The notes under the pieces: model-generated
Database searches by the model: none
Told to the model about the DNA's origin: nothing
What the model saw: the letters and a program-made list of their open reading frames with translations, nothing else
Assembly (NCBI RefSeq): GCF_010119225.1
Contig: NZ_WNKF01000005.1
Span: 124,001-188,000 of the forward strand
Origin: Cyclobacterium roseum
Lineage (GTDB): Bacteria > Bacteroidota > Bacteroidia > Cytophagales > Cyclobacteriaceae
Reading direction: 5' to 3'
Length of the DNA stretch: 64,000 nt
Part shown: positions 62,590 through 64,000 of the stretch, one piece after another
Layout of the letters: every line of letters begins with the position of its first letter
Numbering within the stretch: the stretch's first letter is position 1
Program-made: the position numbers and the translations under genes

Positions 62590-64000
62590 ATGTCGAATAA
62601 AAACGGAATTTTTTCAAATCTAAGTTCGGATTTACCTGCAGGTCTCGTCGTTTTTTTGGTGGCCTTGCCACTGTGCTTAGGGATTGCCCTTTCTTCCGGA
62701 GCTCCTTTGTTTTCCGGAGTAATTGCCGGAATCGTTGGCGGAATCGTGGTAGGTGCGCTTTCGGGTTCGCATACGGCCGTTTCCGGACCTGCTGCTGGAT
62801 TGACCGTTATTGTCTTGAATGCCATTGAGGATTTGCAGGCATACGAACTTTTTCTTACAGCACTGGTAATTGCTGGGATCATCCAGTTGGTTCTCGGATT
62901 TATCAAAGCAGGAGTGATTGGCTATTATTTCCCCACTTCGGTGATCAAAGGAATGCTTGCCGGCATAGGTATCATATTGATTATAAAACAATTACCTTTT
63001 GTTTTCGGTACTAATTCTAGCGAATTGGTTGAAGACTTCATTCCGCTGGTAAATGATTTCCAAGCCGTTCTTGCCCTACAGTCCTTAATGAATACCCTGG
63101 AAATGGGAGCGATTATTATCGCCCTTTTTTCGTTAGCTATCTTGATCCTTTGGGAAAAGCCATTTGTCAAAAATCATTCATTTTTAAAATTTATTCCTGG
63201 TCCTCTGCTTGCTGTATTATTAAGTATCGGAATCAATAAATTTTTTAAATTTGTTATTCCGAACTTGTATATTGGTACTGAAAACAAGGTGACATTACCT
63301 GAAATAACCGGTTTTTCCAGTCTGGGTGATCATTTATTCTTCCCCGATTTTTCGGGAGTATTTAACCCGGAGGTTTGGGTTGTGGCCATAACCATTGCCA
63401 TTATTGCCAGTTTGGAAACACTATTGAGTCTGGAAGCGGCCGATAAAATTGATCCTCAGAAACGAGTATCGCCTCCAAACCGGGAACTACTCGCCCAGGG
63501 AGCTGGAAACATGGTCAACGGCCTGGTGGGGGGAATGCCAATCACTGCCGTAATTGTCAGGAGTTCGGCTAATATCAACTCAGGAGCAAAATCAAAAATG
63601 TCAGCCGTATTTCATGGCCTATTACTCCTTCTAAGTGTGTTCTTGATTCCTAACCTATTGAATTTGATCCCGCTTGCCAGTTTAGCAGCTATCCTATTGG
63701 TAATTGGATACAAACTAGCCAAAGTTTCCCTTTTCAAGTCCATGTACAAGTTGGGTTGGGATCAATTTTTACCTTTTTTGATCACTATTTTAGGTATCAT
63801 TTTCTTTGATCTTCTCAAAGGAATCGGAATGGGAATGATCGTCGGTATTGTCTATATCCTGATGAGAAATTACAAAAACTCTCACTTCTTCAAAGATTCC
63901 CGACAAGACGACGAGGACATTGTTCACATCATTCTTGCGGAAGAGGTGAGTTTTCTGAATAAGGGTTCCCTTATCAAGACACTCAAGCATGTAGGAGACA
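62590..64000 (+). CDS. SulP-family anion transporter (C-terminal part outside window)
   Basis: The visible 470 residues are highly hydrophobic with about 10-12 membrane helices. The family start DLPAGLVVFLVALPLCLGIA is followed by SGAPLFSGVIAGIVGG, SGSHTAVSGPAAGLTVIV and a later GNMVNGLVGGMPITAVIVRSS, all of the SulP type. The final visible stretch (DIVHIILAEEVSFLNKGSL) begins the cytoplasmic STAS domain. SulP proteins carry sulfate or bicarbonate. In Bacteroidota related forms are often beside carbonic anhydrase, which would support bicarbonate, but that neighbour is outside the window. The ATG at 62590 follows AACCATC with no strong Shine-Dalgarno site. Confidence 0.93.
   Translation, partial: MSNKNGIFSNLSSDLPAGLVVFLVALPLCLGIALSSGAPLFSGVIAGIVGGIVVGALSGSHTAVSGPAAGLTVIVLNAIEDLQAYELFLTALVIAGIIQLVLGFIKAGVIGYYFPTSVIKGMLAGIGIILIIKQLPFVFGTNSSELVEDFIPLVNDFQAVLALQSLMNTLEMGAIIIALFSLAILILWEKPFVKNHSFLKFIPGPLLAVLLSIGINKFFKFVIPNLYIGTENKVTLPEITGFSSLGDHLFFPDFSGVFNPEVWVVAITIAIIASLETLLSLEAADKIDPQKRVSPPNRELLAQGAGNMVNGLVGGMPITAVIVRSSANINSGAKSKMSAVFHGLLLLLSVFLIPNLLNLIPLASLAAILLVIGYKLAKVSLFKSMYKLGWDQFLPFLITILGIIFFDLLKGIGMGMIVGIVYILMRNYKNSHFFKDSRQDDEDIVHIILAEEVSFLNKGSLIKTLKHVGD

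Noticed and set aside
62532-62906. 124-codon minus-strand frame opposite the SulP gene start
   Set aside because: It is the antisense of a clear SulP coding region and of its leader, with no protein-like features.
1-64000. tRNA, rRNA, prophage or insertion-sequence genes
   Set aside because: I looked through the intergenic regions and coding calls for T-loop-like tRNA ends, transposase or integrase motifs and terminal repeats and saw none. A tRNA scan would settle the RNA part.

Overview
The window comes from a Bacteroidota genome, most likely order Cytophagales (Cyclobacteriaceae-like). Four things point there. It carries type IX secretion (T9SS) components of the PorU2/PorV2 kind and proteins with T9SS C-terminal sorting domains. 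Several promoters have the Bacteroidota TTG-N19-21-TAnnTTTG form. Bacteroidota-only small families are present (Lacal_2735-type, DUF6600-type, PadR-PspC pair). Upstream Shine-Dalgarno sites are weak or absent. The genus cannot be fixed from the sequence alone. I saw no rRNA, tRNA, CRISPR array, insertion sequence or prophage.

Layout. (1) 1-8275, minus strand: first polysaccharide locus (A). manC-fcl-gmd supply GDP-mannose and GDP-L-fucose and end at a terminator. A separate promoter then drives a six-SLBB export protein, a Wzz-type chain-length protein and a Wzx flippase cut by the window edge. (2) 8658-18732: a divergent UpxY/NusG-like antiterminator, then mostly metabolic and maintenance genes: GH15 glucoamylase-like enzyme, small zinc-ribbon protein, ssb, aldo/keto reductase, Dabb protein, hslV, pyruvate dehydrogenase E2, YheT hydrolase, SRAP (YedK/HMCES) and an MBL hydrolase. 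(3) 18733-30951, plus strand: second polysaccharide locus (B). A 650-bp AT-rich leader with a good promoter and an overlapping palindrome precedes a Wzc-type tyrosine autokinase, two GT14-like transferases, a flippase, a Wzy-like polymerase, one GT2, two GT4-like enzymes, a gene remnant and a polysaccharide deacetylase. Most genes overlap or are tightly spaced. (4) 30976-33558: a convergent T9SS cargo with a lyase-like jelly roll and two malectin-like domains, plausibly acting on a surface glycan.

(5) 33559-43905: a FabH-like ketosynthase and a MORN-repeat protein, each preceded by a copy of the same 28-31-codon mini-ORF; a Lacal_2735-type protein; a DUF6600 protein; a Tat-exported sugar-isomerase-like protein; a T9SS cargo whose sorting domain is cut by an in-frame TAG; and a polytopic glycosyltransferase-like protein. 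(6) 43894-50044, minus strand: porV2-porU2. (7) 50443-54183: PadR regulator, double-PspC membrane protein, beta-CASP RNase-like MBL protein. (8) 54240-58198: lipoprotein, then an ECF sigma / anti-sigma / outer-membrane / DUF4097 operon with its own ECF-type promoter. (9) 58230-64000: PaaE-like flavin/2Fe-2S reductase with a small membrane protein, DUF4397 lipoprotein, purB and a SulP anion transporter cut by the window end.

Most notable: the duplicated mini-ORF leader (34023-34109 and 35853-35948); the TAG inside an otherwise intact T9SS sorting domain (40553-40555); four tandem 10-bp repeats abutting the ssb promoter (11549-11588); the palindromic operator-like site at the locus B promoter (19109-19125); and the self-contained ECF sigma operon.
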